Source of the DNA: Nomia melanderi
Lineage: Eukaryota > Arthropoda > Insecta > Hymenoptera > Halictidae
Assembly (NCBI RefSeq): GCF_051020985.1
Contig: NW_027475336.1
Span: 1 to 64,000 of the forward strand
Length of the DNA: 64,000 bases
Direction of reading: 5' to 3'
Numbering within the stretch: the first letter of the stretch is position 1; every line of letters starts with the position of its first letter. The translations under genes were made by a program, and so were the position numbers. This document shows positions 1-13,299 of this stretch, piece after piece. Below the pieces are notes generated by a model, which ran no database searches, was not told the DNA's origin, and saw only the letters and a program-made list of their open reading frames with translations.

Positions 1-788
1 TAGTTTTATATAGTTTTATATATTTATATATACTTTTATATAGTTTTGTTAGTTTTATTATTTTTATATAGTTTTATATACTTTTATATAGTTTTCTTAG
101 TTTTATATAGTTTTATATATTTATATATAGTTTTATATAGTTTTGATAGTTTTATATTGTTTTATATAATTTTATATAGCTTTATATAATTTTATATAGT
201 TTTATATAGTTTTATATTGTTTTCTTAGTTTTATATAGTTTTATATAGTTTTATATAGTTTTATATAGATATATGTAGTTTTATATAGTTTTATATAGTT
301 TTAAACATTTTTATATACTTTTATAGAGTTTTTATATAGTTTTATATAGTTTTATATAGTTCTATATAGTTTTATATAGTTTCTTAGTTTTATATAGTTT
401 TATAAAGTTTTATATAGTTTTCTTAGTTTTATATATTTTGATATAGTTTTTATATAGTTTTATATAGTTTTGTTAGTTTTATATATTTTTATATAGTTTT
501 ATATAGTTTTATATAGTTTTATATAGTTTTGTTAGTTTTATATAGTTTTATATAGTTATATATAGTTTTATATAGTTTGATAGTTTTATATTGTTTTATA
601 TAGTTTTATATAGTTTTATATAGTTTGTTAGTTTTATTTATTTTTATATAGTTTTATATACTTTTATATAGTTTTCTTAGTTTTATATAGTTTTATATAG
701 TTTTATATAGTTTTATATAGTTTTATATAGTTTTATATAGTTTTATATAGTTTTATATAGTTTTATATAGTTTTATATAGTTTTATAT

Positions 789-879
789 AGGTTTATATAG
801 TTTTATACAGTGTTACATATTTTATATAGTTTTATTAGTTTTAAATCGTTTTATATAATTTTATATAGATTTATATAGT
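789..879 (+). repeat. Decamer variant block 'tacagtgttac', copy 1
   Basis: A block of about 90 bp with an unusual series of variant units: 'aggtttatatag', 'tacagtgttac', 'attagttttaaatcg', then 'gatttatatag'. The same series recurs seven more times up to 10,887, so it marks long-range duplication inside the simple array. This copy is followed by repeated 'ttattag' units. Confidence 0.85.
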
Positions 880-2440
880 TTTATTAGTTTTATTAGTTTT
901 ATATAGTTTTATTAGTTTTATATAGTTTTATGTAGTTTTATATAGTTTTATAGAGCTTTATATAGTTTTATATAGTTATATATAGTTTTATAGAGTTTTA
1001 TATAGTTCTATATAGTTTAGTTAGTTTTATATATTTTTATATAGTTTTATATAGTTTTATATAGTTCTCTTAGTTTTATATAGTTTCATATAGTTTTATA
1101 TAGTTTATATATAGTTTTATATAGTTTTGATAGTTTTATATTGTTTTATATAGTTTTCTTAGTTTTATATAGTTTTGTATAGCTTTCTTAGTTTATATAG
1201 TTTTATATAGTTTTATTTAGTTTTATATAGTTTTATATAGTTTTATAGAGCTTTATATAGTTTTATATAGTTTTATATAGTTTTATATAGTTTTATATAG
1301 TTTTATAGAGCTTTATATAGTTTTATATAGTTTTATATAGTTTTATATAGATTTATATAGTTTTATATGTTTTATATAGTTTTATATAGTTTTATATAGT
1401 TTTATATAGTTTTATATAGTTTTAATAGTTTTATATTTTTTTATATAGTTTTATATAGTTTTATATAGTTTTATATAGTTTTATATAGTTTTATATAGTT
1501 TTCTTAGTTTTATATAGTTTCATATAGTTTTATATAGTTATATATAGTTTTATATAGTTTTGATAGTTTTATATTGTTTTATATAGTTTTATGTATTTTT
1601 ATATAGTTTTATAGAGTTTTATATGGTTTTATATAGTTTTAAATAGTTTTATATAGTTTTATATAGTTTTCTTAGTTTTATATAGTTATATATAGTTTTA
1701 TATAGTTTTAATAGTTTTATATTGTTTTATATAGTTTTATATAGTTTTATATAGTTTTATATAGTTTTGTTAGTTTTATATATTTTTATATAGTTTTATA
1801 TAGTTTTATATAGTTTCTTAGTTTTATATAGTTTTATATAGTTATATATAGTTTTATATAGTTTTATATAGTTTTCTTAGTTTTATATAGTTTTGTATAG
1901 CTTTCTTAGTTTTATATAGTTTTATATAGTTTGATATAGTTTTATATAGTTTTATATAGTTTTATAGAGCTTTATATAGTTTTATATAGTTTTATATAGT
2001 TTTATATAGTTTTATATGTTTTATATAGATTTATGTAGTTTTTCATAGTTTTATAGAGCTTTATATAGATTTATATCGTTTATATAGTTTCATAGAGTTT
2101 TATAAAGTTTTATATAGTTTTATATAGTTTTGTTAGTTTTATATATTTTTATATAGTTTTATATAGTTTTATATAGTTTTATATAGTTTTATATAGTTTT
2201 GTTAGTTTTATATAGTTTTATATAGTTATATATAGTTTTATATAGTTTTGATAGTTTTATATTGTTTTATATAGTTTTATATAGTTTTATATAGTTTTGT
2301 TAGTTTTATTTATTTTTATATAGTTTTATATACTTTTATATAGTTTTCTTAGTTTTATATAGTTTTATATAGTTTTATATAGTTTTATATAGTTTTATAT
2401 AGTTTTATATAGTTTTATATAGTTTTATATAGTTTTATAT

Positions 2441-2531
2441 AGGTTTATATAGTTTTATACAGTGTTACATATTTTTATATAGTTTTATTAGTTTTAAATC
2501 GTTTTATATAATTTTATATAGATTTATATAG
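2441..2531 (+). repeat. Decamer variant block 'tacagtgttac', copy 2
   Basis: Same ordered variant units as the block at 789-879, starting 1,652 bp downstream of it. The right flank is also the same ('ttattag' units, then 'tatgtag'), so the duplicated segment is longer than the block itself. Confidence 0.85.
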
Positions 2532-4052
2532 TTTTATTAGTTTTATTAGTTTTATATAGTTTTATTAGTTTTATATAGTTTTATGTAGTTTATATAGTTT
2601 TATAGAGCTTTATAAGTTTTATATAGTTATATATAGTTTTATAGAGTTTTATATAGTTCTATATAGTTTAGTTAGTTTTATATATTTTTATATAGTTTTA
2701 TATAGTTTTATATAGTTTTCTTAGTTTTATATAGTTTTATATAGTTATATATAGTTTTATATAGTTTTAATAGTTTTATATTGTTTTATATAGTTTTATA
2801 TAGTTTTATATAGTTTTATATAGTTCTCTTAGTTTTATATAGTTTCATATAGTTTTATATAGTTATATATAGTTTTATATAGTTTTGATAGTTTTATATT
2901 GTTTTATATAGTTTTCTTAGTTTTATATAGTTTTGTATAGCTTTCTTAGTTTTATATAGTTTTATATAGTTTTATTTAGTTTTATATAGTTTTATATAGT
3001 TTTATAGAGCTTTATATAGTTTTATATAGTTTTATATAGTTTTTATTATAGTTTTATAGAGCTTTATATAGTTTTATATAGTTTTATATAGTTTTATATA
3101 GTTTTATATAGTTTTATATGTTTTATATAGTTTTATATAGTTTATATAGTTTTATATAGTTTTATATAGTTTTAATAGTTTTATACTCTTTTATATAGTT
3201 TTATATAGTTTTATATAGTTTTATATAGTTTTATATAGTTTTATATAGTTTTCTTAGTTTTATATAGTTTCATCTAGTTTTATATAGTTATATATAGTTT
3301 TATATAGTTTTGATAGTTTTATATTGTTTTATATAGTTTTATATATTTTTATATAGTTTTATAGAGTTTTATATAGTTTTATATAGTTTTAAATAGTTTT
3401 ATATAGTTTTATATAGTTTTCTTAGTTTTATATAGTTATATATAGTTTTATATAGTTTTAATAGTTTTATATTGTTTTATATAGTTTTATATAGTTTTAT
3501 ATAGTTTTGTTAGTTTTATATATTTTTATATAGTTTTATATAGTTTTATATAGTTTTCTTAGTTTTATATAGTTCTATATAGTTATATATAGTTTTATAT
3601 AGTTTTATATAGTTTTCTTAGTTTATATAGTTTTGTATAGCTTTCTTAGTTTTATATAGTTTTATATAGTTTTATATAGTTTTATATAGTTTTATATAGT
3701 TTTATATAGTTTTATAGAGCTTTATATAGTTTTATATAGTTTGATATAGTTTTATATAGTTTTTATATAGTTTTATAGAGCTTTATATAGTTTTATATAG
3801 TTTTGTTAGTTTTATATAGTTTTATATAGTTATATATAGTTTTATATAGTTTGATAGTTTTATATTGTTTTATATAGTTTTATATAGTTTTATATAGTTT
3901 TGTTAGTTTTATTTATTTTTATATAGTTTTATATACTTTTATATAGTTTTCTTAGTTTTATATAGTTTTATATAGTTTTATATAGTTTTATATAGTTTTA
4001 TATAGTTTTATATAGTTTTATATAGTTTTATATAGTTTTATATAGTTTATAT

Positions 4053-4144
4053 AGGTTTATATAGTTTTATACAGTGTTACATATTTTTATATAGTTTTAT
4101 TAGTTTTAAATCGTTTTTATATAATTTTATATAGATTTATATAG
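4053..4144 (+). repeat. Decamer variant block 'tacagtgttac', copy 3
   Basis: Starts 1,612 bp after copy 2. The block is followed by 'tatagttttatatg' units in place of the 'ttattag' units seen after copies 1 and 2, so the copies have different right flanks. Confidence 0.85.
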
Positions 4145-5915
4145 TTTTATATAGTTTTATATGTTTTATATAGTTTATATAGTTTTATATAGTTTTATAT
4201 AGTTTTATATAGTTTTAATAGTTTTATACTTTTTTATATAGTTTTATATAGTTTTTATATAGTTTTATATAGTTTTATATAGTTTTATATAGTTTTCTTA
4301 GTTTTATATAGTTTCATCTAGTTTTATATAGTTATATATAGTTTTATATAGTTTTGATAGTTTTATATTGTTTTATATAGTTTTATATATTTTTATATAG
4401 TTTTATAGAGTTTTATATAGTTTTATATAGTTTTAAATAGTTTTATATAGTTTTATATAGTTTTCTTAGTTTTATACAGTTATATATAGTTTTATATAGT
4501 TTAATAGTTTTATATTGTTTTATATAGTTTTATATAGTTTTATATAGTTTTGTTAGTTTTATATATTTTTATATAGTTTTATATAGTTTTATATAGTTTT
4601 CTTAGTTTTATATAGTTTTATATAGTTATATATAGTTTTATATAGTTTTATATAGTTTTCTTAGTTTTATATAGTTTTGTATAGCTTTCTTAGTTTTATA
4701 TAGTTTTATATAGTTTTATATAGTTTTATATAGTTTTATATAGTTTTATATAGTTTTATAGAGCTTTATATAGTTTTATATAGTTTGATATAGTTTTATA
4801 TAGTTTTATATAGTTTTTATAGAGCTTTATATTAGTTTTATATAGTTTTAATAGTTTTAATAGTTTTATATTGTTTTATATAGTTTTATATAGTTTTATA
4901 TAGGTTTTGTTAGTTTTATATATTTTTATATAGTTTTATATAGTTTTATATAGTTTTCTTAGTTTTATATAGTTTTATATAGTTATATATAGTTTTATAT
5001 AGTTTTATATAGTTTTCTTAGTTTTATATAGTTTTGTATAGCTTTCTTAGTTTTATATAGTTTTATATAGTTTGATATAGTTTTATATAGTTTTATATAG
5101 TTTTATAGAGCTTTATATAGTTTTATATAGTTTTATATAGTTTTATATAGTTTTATATGTTTTATATAGTTTTATATAGGTTTATATAGTTTTATATAGT
5201 TTTATAAGTTTTATATAGTTTTGTTAGTTTTATATATTTTTATATAGTTTTATATATTTTTATATAGTTTTCTTAGTTTTATATAGTTATATATAGTTTT
5301 ATATAGTTTTAATAGTTTTATATTGTTTTATATAGTTTTATACAGTTTTATACAGTTTTATATAGTTTTATATAGTTTTCTTAGTTTTATTTAGTTTCAT
5401 ATAGTTTTATATAGTTATATATAGTTTTATATAGTTTTGATTGTTTTATATTGTTTTATATAGTTTTATAAAGTTTTCTTAGTTTTATATAGTTTTATTA
5501 GGTTTTATATAGTTTTATATAGATTTATGTAGTTTTTCATAGTTTTATAGAGCTTTATATAGATTTATATCGTTTTATATAGTTTTATATAGTTTGTTAG
5601 TTTTATATATTTTTATATAGTTTTATATAGTTTTATATAGTTTTATATAGTTTTGTTAGTTTTATATAGTTTTATATAGTTATATATAGTTTTATATAGT
5701 TTTGATAGTTTTATATTGTTTTATATAGTTTTATATAGTTTTATATAGTTTTATATAGTTTTATATAGTTTTATATGTTTTATATAGTTTTATATAGTTT
5801 TATATAGTTTTATATAGTTTTATATAGTTTTATATAGTTTTATATAGTTTTATATAGTTTTATATAGTTTTATATAGTTTTATATAGTTTTATATAGTTT
5901 TATATAGTTTTATAT

Positions 5916-6006
5916 AGGTTTATATAGTTTTATACAGTGTTACATATTTTTATATAGTTTTATTAGTTTTAAATCGTTTTATATAATTTTATATAGATTT
6001 ATATAG
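5916..6006 (+). repeat. Decamer variant block 'tacagtgttac', copy 4
   Basis: Starts 1,863 bp after copy 3. It is preceded by a long run of perfect decamers (about 5,790-5,910) and followed by 'ttattag' units as in copies 1 and 2. Confidence 0.85.
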
Positions 6007-7621
6007 TTTTATTAGTTTATTAGTTTTATATAGTTTTATTAGTTTATATAGTTTTATGTACTTTTATATAGTTTTATAGAGCTTTATATAGTTTTATATA
6101 GTTATATATAGTTTTATAGAGTTTTATATAGTTTTATATAGTTTTGTTAGTTTTATATATTTTTATATAGTTTTATATAGTTTATATAGTTTTCTTAGTT
6201 TTATATAGTTTTATATAGTTATATATAGTTTTATATAGTTTTAATAGTTTTATATTGTTTTATATAGTTTTATATAGTTTTATATAGTTTTATATGGTTA
6301 TATATAGTTTTATATAGTTTTATATAGTTTTCTTAGTTTTATATAGTTTTGTATAGCTTTCTTAGTTTTATATAGTTTTATATAGTTTTATATAGTTTTA
6401 TATAGTTTTATAGAGCTTTATATAGTTTTATATAGTTTGATATAGTTTCATATAGTTTTATATAGTTTTATAGAGCTTTATATAGTTTTATATAGTTTTA
6501 TATAGTTTTATATAGTTTTATATGTTTTATATAGTTTTATATAGGTTTATATAGTTTTATAGAGTTTCATAAAGTTTTATATAGTTTTGTTAGTTTTATA
6601 TATTTTTATATAGTTTTATATATTTTTATATAGTTTTCTTAGTTTTATATAGTTATATATAGTTTTATATAGTTTTAATAGTTTTATATTGTTTTATATA
6701 GTTTTATACAGTTTATACAGTTTTATATAGTTTTATATAGTTTTCTTAGTTTATTTAGTTTCATATAGTTTATATAGTTATATATAGTTTTATATAGTTT
6801 TGATAGTTTTATATTGTTTTATATAGTTTTATAAAGTTTTCTTAGTTTTATATAGTTTTATTTCGTTTTATATAGTTTTATATAGATTTATGTAGTTTTT
6901 CATAGTTTTATAGAGCTTTATATAGATTTATATCGTTTTATATAGTTTCATAGAGTTTTATAAAGTTTATATAGTTTTATATAGTTTTGTTAGTTTTATA
7001 TATTTTATATAGTTTTATATAGTTTTATATAGTTTTATATAGTTTTATATAGTTTTGTTAGTTTTATATAGTTTTATATAGTTATATATAGTTTTATATA
7101 GTTTTGATAGTTTTATATTGTTTTATATAGTTTTATATAGTTTTATATAGTTTTGTTAGTTTTATTTATTTTTATATAGTTTTATATACTTTTATATAGT
7201 TTTCTTAGTTTTATATAGTTTTATATATTTATATATACTTTTATATAGTTTTGTTAGTTTATTTATTTTTATATAGTTTTATATACTTTTATATAGTTTT
7301 CTTAGTTTTATATAGTTTTATATATTTATATATAGTTTTATATAGTTTTGATAGTTTTATATTGTTTTATATAATTTTATATAGCTTTATATAATTTTAT
7401 ATAGTTTTATATAGTTTTATATTGTTTTCTTAGTTTTATATAGTTTTATATAGTTTTATATAGTTTTATATAGATATATGTAGTTTTATATAGTTTTATA
7501 TAGTTTTAAACATTTTTATATACTTTTATAGAGTTTTATATAGTTTTATATAGTTTTATATAGTTCTATATAGTTTTATATAGTTTTATATAGTTTTATA
7601 TAGTTTTATATAGTTTTATAT

Positions 7622-7711
7622 AGGTTTATATAGTTTTATACAGTGTTACATATTTTTATATAGTTTTATTAGTTTTAAATCGTTTTATATAATTTTATAT
7701 AGATTATATAG
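7622..7711 (+). repeat. Decamer variant block 'tacagtgttac', copy 5
   Basis: Starts 1,706 bp after copy 4. One T is missing in the final unit ('gattatatag'). It lies directly after a copy of the 'gatatatgtag' block (7,330-7,570), whereas copy 1 lies about 500 bp after its own copy of that block. Confidence 0.85.
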
Positions 7712-9234
7712 TTTTATAGTTTTATTAGTTTTATATAGTTTTATTAGTTTTATATAGTTTTATGTAGTTTTATATAGTTTTATAGAGCTTTATATAGTTT
7801 TATATAGTTATATATAGTTTTATAGAGTTTTATATAGTTCTATATAGTTTAGTTAGTTTTATATATTTTTATATAGTTTTATATAGTTTTATATAGTTCT
7901 CTTAGTTTTATATAGTTTCATATAGTTTTATATAGTTATATATAGTTTTATATAGTTTTGATAGTTTTATATTGTTTTATATAGTTTTCTTAGTTTTATA
8001 TAGTTTTGTATAGCTTTCTTAGTTTTATATAGTTTTATATAGTTTTATTTAGTTTTATATAGTTTTATATAGTTTTATAGAGCTTTATATAGTTTTATAT
8101 AGTTTTATATAGTTTTATATAGTTTTATATAGTTTTATAGAGCTTTATATAGTTTTATATAGTTTTATATAGTTTTATATAGATTTATATAGTTTTATAT
8201 GTTTTATATAGTTTTATATAGTTTTATATAGTTTTATATAGTTTTATATAGTTTTAATAGTTTTATATTTTTTTATATAGTTTTATATAGTTTTATATAG
8301 TTTTATATAGTTTTATATAGTTTTCTTAGTTTTATATAGTTTCATATAGTTTTATATAGTTATATATAGTTTTATATAGTTTTGATAGTTTTATATTGTT
8401 TTATATAGTTTTATGTATTTTTATATAGTTTTATAGAGTTTTATATGGTTTTATATAGTTTTAAATAGTTTTATATAGTTTTATATAGTTTTCTTAGTTT
8501 TATATAGTTATATATAGTTTTATATAGTTTTAATAGTTTTATATTGTTTTATATAGTTTTATATAGTTTTATATAGTTTTGTTAGTTTTATATATTTTTA
8601 TATAGTTTTATATAGTTTTATATAGTTTTCTTAGTTTTATATAGTTTTATATAGTTATATATAGTTTTATATAGTTTTATATAGTTTTGTATAGCTTTCT
8701 TAGTTTTATATAGTTTTATATAGTTTGATATAGTTTTATATAGTTTTATATAGTTTTATAGAGCTTTATATAGTTTTATATAGTTTTATATAGTTTTATA
8801 TAGTTTTATATGTTTTATATAGTTTTATATAGGTTTATATAGTTTTTATAGAGTTTCATAAAGTTTTATATAGTTTTGTTAGTTTTATACATTTTATATA
8901 GTTTTATATATTTTTATATAGTTTTCTTAGTTTTATATAGTTATATATAGTTTTATATAGTTTTAATAGTTATATATTGTTTTATATAGTTTTATACAGT
9001 TTTATACAGTTTTATATAGTTTTATATAGTTTTCTTAGTTTTATTTAGTTTCATATAGTTTTATATAGTTATATATAGTTTTATATAGTTTTGATAGTTT
9101 TATATTGTTTTATATAGTTTTATAAAGTTTTCTTAGTTTTATATAGTTTTATTTCGTTAAATATAGTTTTATATAGATTTATGTAGTTTTATATAGTTTT
9201 ATATAGTTTTATATAGTTTTATATAGTTTTATAT

Positions 9235-9324
9235 AGGTTTATATAGTTTTATACAGTGTTACATATTTTTATATAGTTTTATTAGTTTTAAATCGTTTAT
9301 ATAATTTTATATAGATTTATATAG
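9235..9324 (+). repeat. Decamer variant block 'tacagtgttac', copy 6
   Basis: Starts 1,613 bp after copy 5, almost the same step as between copies 2 and 3 (1,612 bp). The right flank soon changes to a 'tatttcg' unit that also occurs near 6,855, 9,155 and 11,955. Confidence 0.85.
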
Positions 9325-9804
9325 TTTTATTAGTTTTATTAGTTTTATATAGTTTTATTAGTTTTATATAGTTTTATTTCGTTTTATATAGTTTTATATA
9401 GATTTATGTAGTTTTTCATAGTTTTATAGAGCTTTATATAGATTTATATCGTTTTATATAGTTTCATAGAGTTTTGTAAAGTTTTATATAGTTTTATATA
9501 GTTTTGTTAGTTTTATATATTTTTATATAGTTTTATATAGTTTTATATAGTTTTATATAGTTTTGTTAGTTTTATATAGTTTTTATATAGTTATATATAG
9601 TTTTATATAGTTTTGATAGTTTTATATTGTTTTATATAGTTTTATATAGTTTTATATAGTTTTGTTAGTTTTATTTATTTTATATAGTTTTATATACTTT
9701 TATATAGTTTTCTTAGTTTTATATAGTTTTATATAGTTTTATATAGTTTTATATAGTTTTATATAGTTTTATATAGTTTTATATAGTTTTATATAGTTTT
9801 ATAT

Positions 9805-9895
9805 AGGTTTATATAGTTTTATACAGTGTTACATATTTTTATATAGTTTTATTAGTTTTAAATCGTTTTATATAATTTTATATAGATTTATATAG
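9805..9895 (+). repeat. Decamer variant block 'tacagtgttac', copy 7
   Basis: Starts only 570 bp after copy 6, the shortest step in the series. Right flank is of the 'ttattag' kind, as in copies 1, 2 and 4. Confidence 0.85.
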
Positions 9896-10797
9896 TTTTA
9901 TTAGTTTTATTAGTTTTATATAGTTTTATTAGTTTTATATAGTTTTATGTAGTTTTATATAGTTTTATAGAGCTTTATATAGTTTTATATAGTTATATAT
10001 AGTTTTATAGAGTTTTATATAGTTCTATATAGTTTAGTTAGTTTTATATATTTTTATATAGTTTTATATAGTTTTATATAGTTTTCTTAGTTTTATATAG
10101 TTTTATATAGTTATATATAGTTTTATATAGTTTTAATAGTTTTATATTGTTTTATATAGTTTTATATAGTTTTATATAGTTTTATATAGTTCTCTTAGTT
10201 TTATATAGTTTCATATAGTTTTATATAGTTATATATAGTTTTATATAGTTTTGATAGTTTTATATTGTTTTATATAGTTTTCTTAGTTTTATATAGTTTT
10301 GTATAGCTTTCTTAGTTTTATATAGTTTTATATAGTTTTATTTAGTTTTATATAGTTTTATATGTTTTATAGAGCTTTATATAGTTTTATATAGTTTTAT
10401 ATAGTTTTATATAGTTTTATAGAGCTTTATATAGTTTTATATAGTTTTATATAGTTTTATATAGTTTTATATAGTTTTATATGTTTTATATAGTTTTATA
10501 TAGTTTTATATAGTTTTATATAGTTTTATATAGTTTAAGAGTTTTATACTTTTTTATATAGTTTTATATAGTTTTATATAGTTTTATATAGTTTTATATA
10601 GTTTTATATAGTTTTCTTAGTTTTATATAGTTTCATCTAGTTTTATATAGTTATATATAGTTTTATATAGTTTTGATAGTTTTATATTGTTTTATATAGT
10701 TTTATATATTTTTATATAGTTTTATAGAGTTTTATATAGTTTTATATAGTTTTATATAGTTTTATATAGTTTTATATAGTTTTATATAGTTTTATAT

Positions 10798-10887
10798 AGG
10801 TTATATAGTTTTATACAGTGTTACATATTTTTATATAGTTTTATTAGTTTTAAATCGTTTTATATAATTTTATATAGATTTATATAG
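10798..10887 (+). repeat. Decamer variant block 'tacagtgttac', copy 8
   Basis: Starts 993 bp after copy 7. One T is lost at the left end ('aggttatatag'), and the right flank is of the 'tatatg' kind seen after copy 3. A rearranged relative ('tacagtgttat') occurs near 14,433, where the variant units come in a different order. Confidence 0.8.
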
Positions 10888-12429
10888 TTTTATATAGTTT
10901 ATATGTTTTATATAGTTTTATATAGTTTTATATAGTTTTATATAGTTTTATATAGTTTTAATAGTTTTATACTTTTTTATATAGTTTTATATAGTTTTAT
11001 ATAGTTTTATATAGTTTTATATAGTTTTATATAGTTTTCTTAGTTTTATATAGTTTCATCTAGTTTTATATAGTTATATATAGTTTTATATAGTTTTGAT
11101 AGTTTTATATTGTTTTATATAGTTTTATAATATTTTTATATAGTTTTATAGAGTTTTATATAGTTTTATATAGTTTTAAATAGTTTTATATAGTTTTATA
11201 TAGTTTTCTTAGTTTTATACAGTTATATATAGTTTTATATAGTTTTAATAGTTTTATATTGTTTTATATAGTTTTATATAGTTTTATATAGTTTGTTAGT
11301 TTTATATATTTTTATATAGTTTTATATAGTTTTATATAGTTTTCTTAGTTTTATATAGTTTTATATAGTTATATATAGTTTTATATAGTTTTATATAGTT
11401 TTCTTAGTTTTATATAGTTTTGTATAGCTTTCTTAGTTTTATATAGTTTTATATAGTTTTATATAGTTTTATATAGTTTTATATAGTTTTATATAGTTTT
11501 ATAGAGCTTTATATAGTTTTATATAGTTTGATATAGTTTTATATAGTTTTATATAGTTTTATAGAGCTTTATATAGTTTTATATAGTTTTATATAGTTTT
11601 ATATAGTTTTATATGTTTTATATAGTTTTATATAGGTTTATATAGTTTTATAGAGTTTCATAAAGTTTTATATAGTTTTGTTAGTTTTATATATTTTATA
11701 TAGTTTTATATATTTTTATATAGTTTTCTTAGTTTTATATAGTTATATATAGTTTTATATAGTTTTAATAGTTTTAAATTGTTTTATATAGTTTTATACA
11801 GTTTTATACAGTTTTATATAGTTTTATATAGTTTTCTTAGTTTTATTTAGTTTCATATAGTTTTATATAGTTATATATAGTTTTATATAGTTTTGATAGT
11901 TTTATATTGTTTTATATAGTTTTATAAAGTTTTCTTAGTTTTATATAGTTTTATTTCGTTTTATATAGTTTTATATAGATTTATGTAGTTTTTCATAGTT
12001 TTATAGAGCTTTATATAGATTTATATCGTTTTATATAGTTTCATAGAGTTTTATAAAGTTTTATATAGATTTATATAGTTTTGTTAGTTTTATATATTTT
12101 TATATAGTTTTATATAGTTTTATATAGTTTTATATAGTTTTATATAGTTTTGTTAGTTTTATATAGTTTTATATAGTTATATATAGTTTTATATAGTTTT
12201 GATAGTTTTATATTGTTTTATATAGTTTTATATAGTTTTATATAGTTTTGTTAGTTTTATTTATTTTTATATAGTTTTATATACTTTTATATAGTTTTCT
12301 TAGTTTTATATAGTTTTATATATTTATATATAGTTTTATATAGTTTTGTTAGTTTTATTTATTTTTATATAGTTTTATATACTTTTATATAGTTTTCTTA
12401 GTTTATATAGTTTTATATATTTATATATA

Positions 12430-13290
12430 GTTTTATATAGTTTTGATAGTTTTATATTGTTTTATATAATTTTATATAGCTTTATATAATTTTATATAGT
12501 TTTATATAGTTTTATATTGTTTTCTTAGTTTTATATAGTTTTATATAGTTTTATATAGTTTTATATAGATATATGTAGTTTTATATAGTTTTATATAGTT
12601 TTAAACATTTTTATATACTTTTATAGAGTTTTATATAGTTTTATATAGTTTTATATAGTTCTATATAGTTTTATATAGTTTTCTTAGTTTTATATAGTTT
12701 TATAAAGTTTTATATAGTTTTCTTAGTTTTATATATTTTGATATAGTTTTATATAGTTTTATATAGTTTTGTTAGTTTTATATATTTTTATATAGTTTTA
12801 TATAGTTTTATATAGTTTTATATAGTTTTCTTAGTTTTATATAGTTTTATATATTTATATATAGTTTTATATAGTTTTGTTAGTTTTATTTATTTTTATA
12901 TAGTTTTATATACTTTTATATAGTTTTCTTAGTTTTATATAGTTTTATATATTTATATATAGTTTTATATAGTTTTGATAGTTTTATATTGTTTTATATA
13001 ATTTTATATAACTTTATATAATTTTATATAGTTTTATATAGTTTTATATTGTTTTCTTAGTTTTATATAGTTTTATATAGTTTTATATAGTTTTATATAG
13101 ATATATGTAGTTTTATATAGTTTTATATAGTTTTAAACATTTTTATATACTTTATAGAGTTTATATAGTTTTATATAGTTTTGTATAGTTCTATATAGTT
13201 TTATATAGTTTTCTTAGTTTTATATAGTTTTATAAAGTTTTATATAGTTTTCTTAGTTTTATATATTTTGATATAGTTTTATATAGGTTT
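12430..13290 (+). repeat. Tandem duplication of about 532 bp marked by 'gatatatgtag'
   Basis: The marker 'gatatatgtag' occurs at 12,568 and again at 13,100, and the units on both sides match ('gatag', 'ataattttatatag' before it, 'taaacattttt' and 'tatagag' after it). The same block is found at 268 and at 7,473, with the same flanks, so it has at least four copies in the left 13.3 kb. Block limits are approximate because they dissolve into perfect decamers. Confidence 0.75.
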
Positions 13291-13299
13291 ATATAGTTT

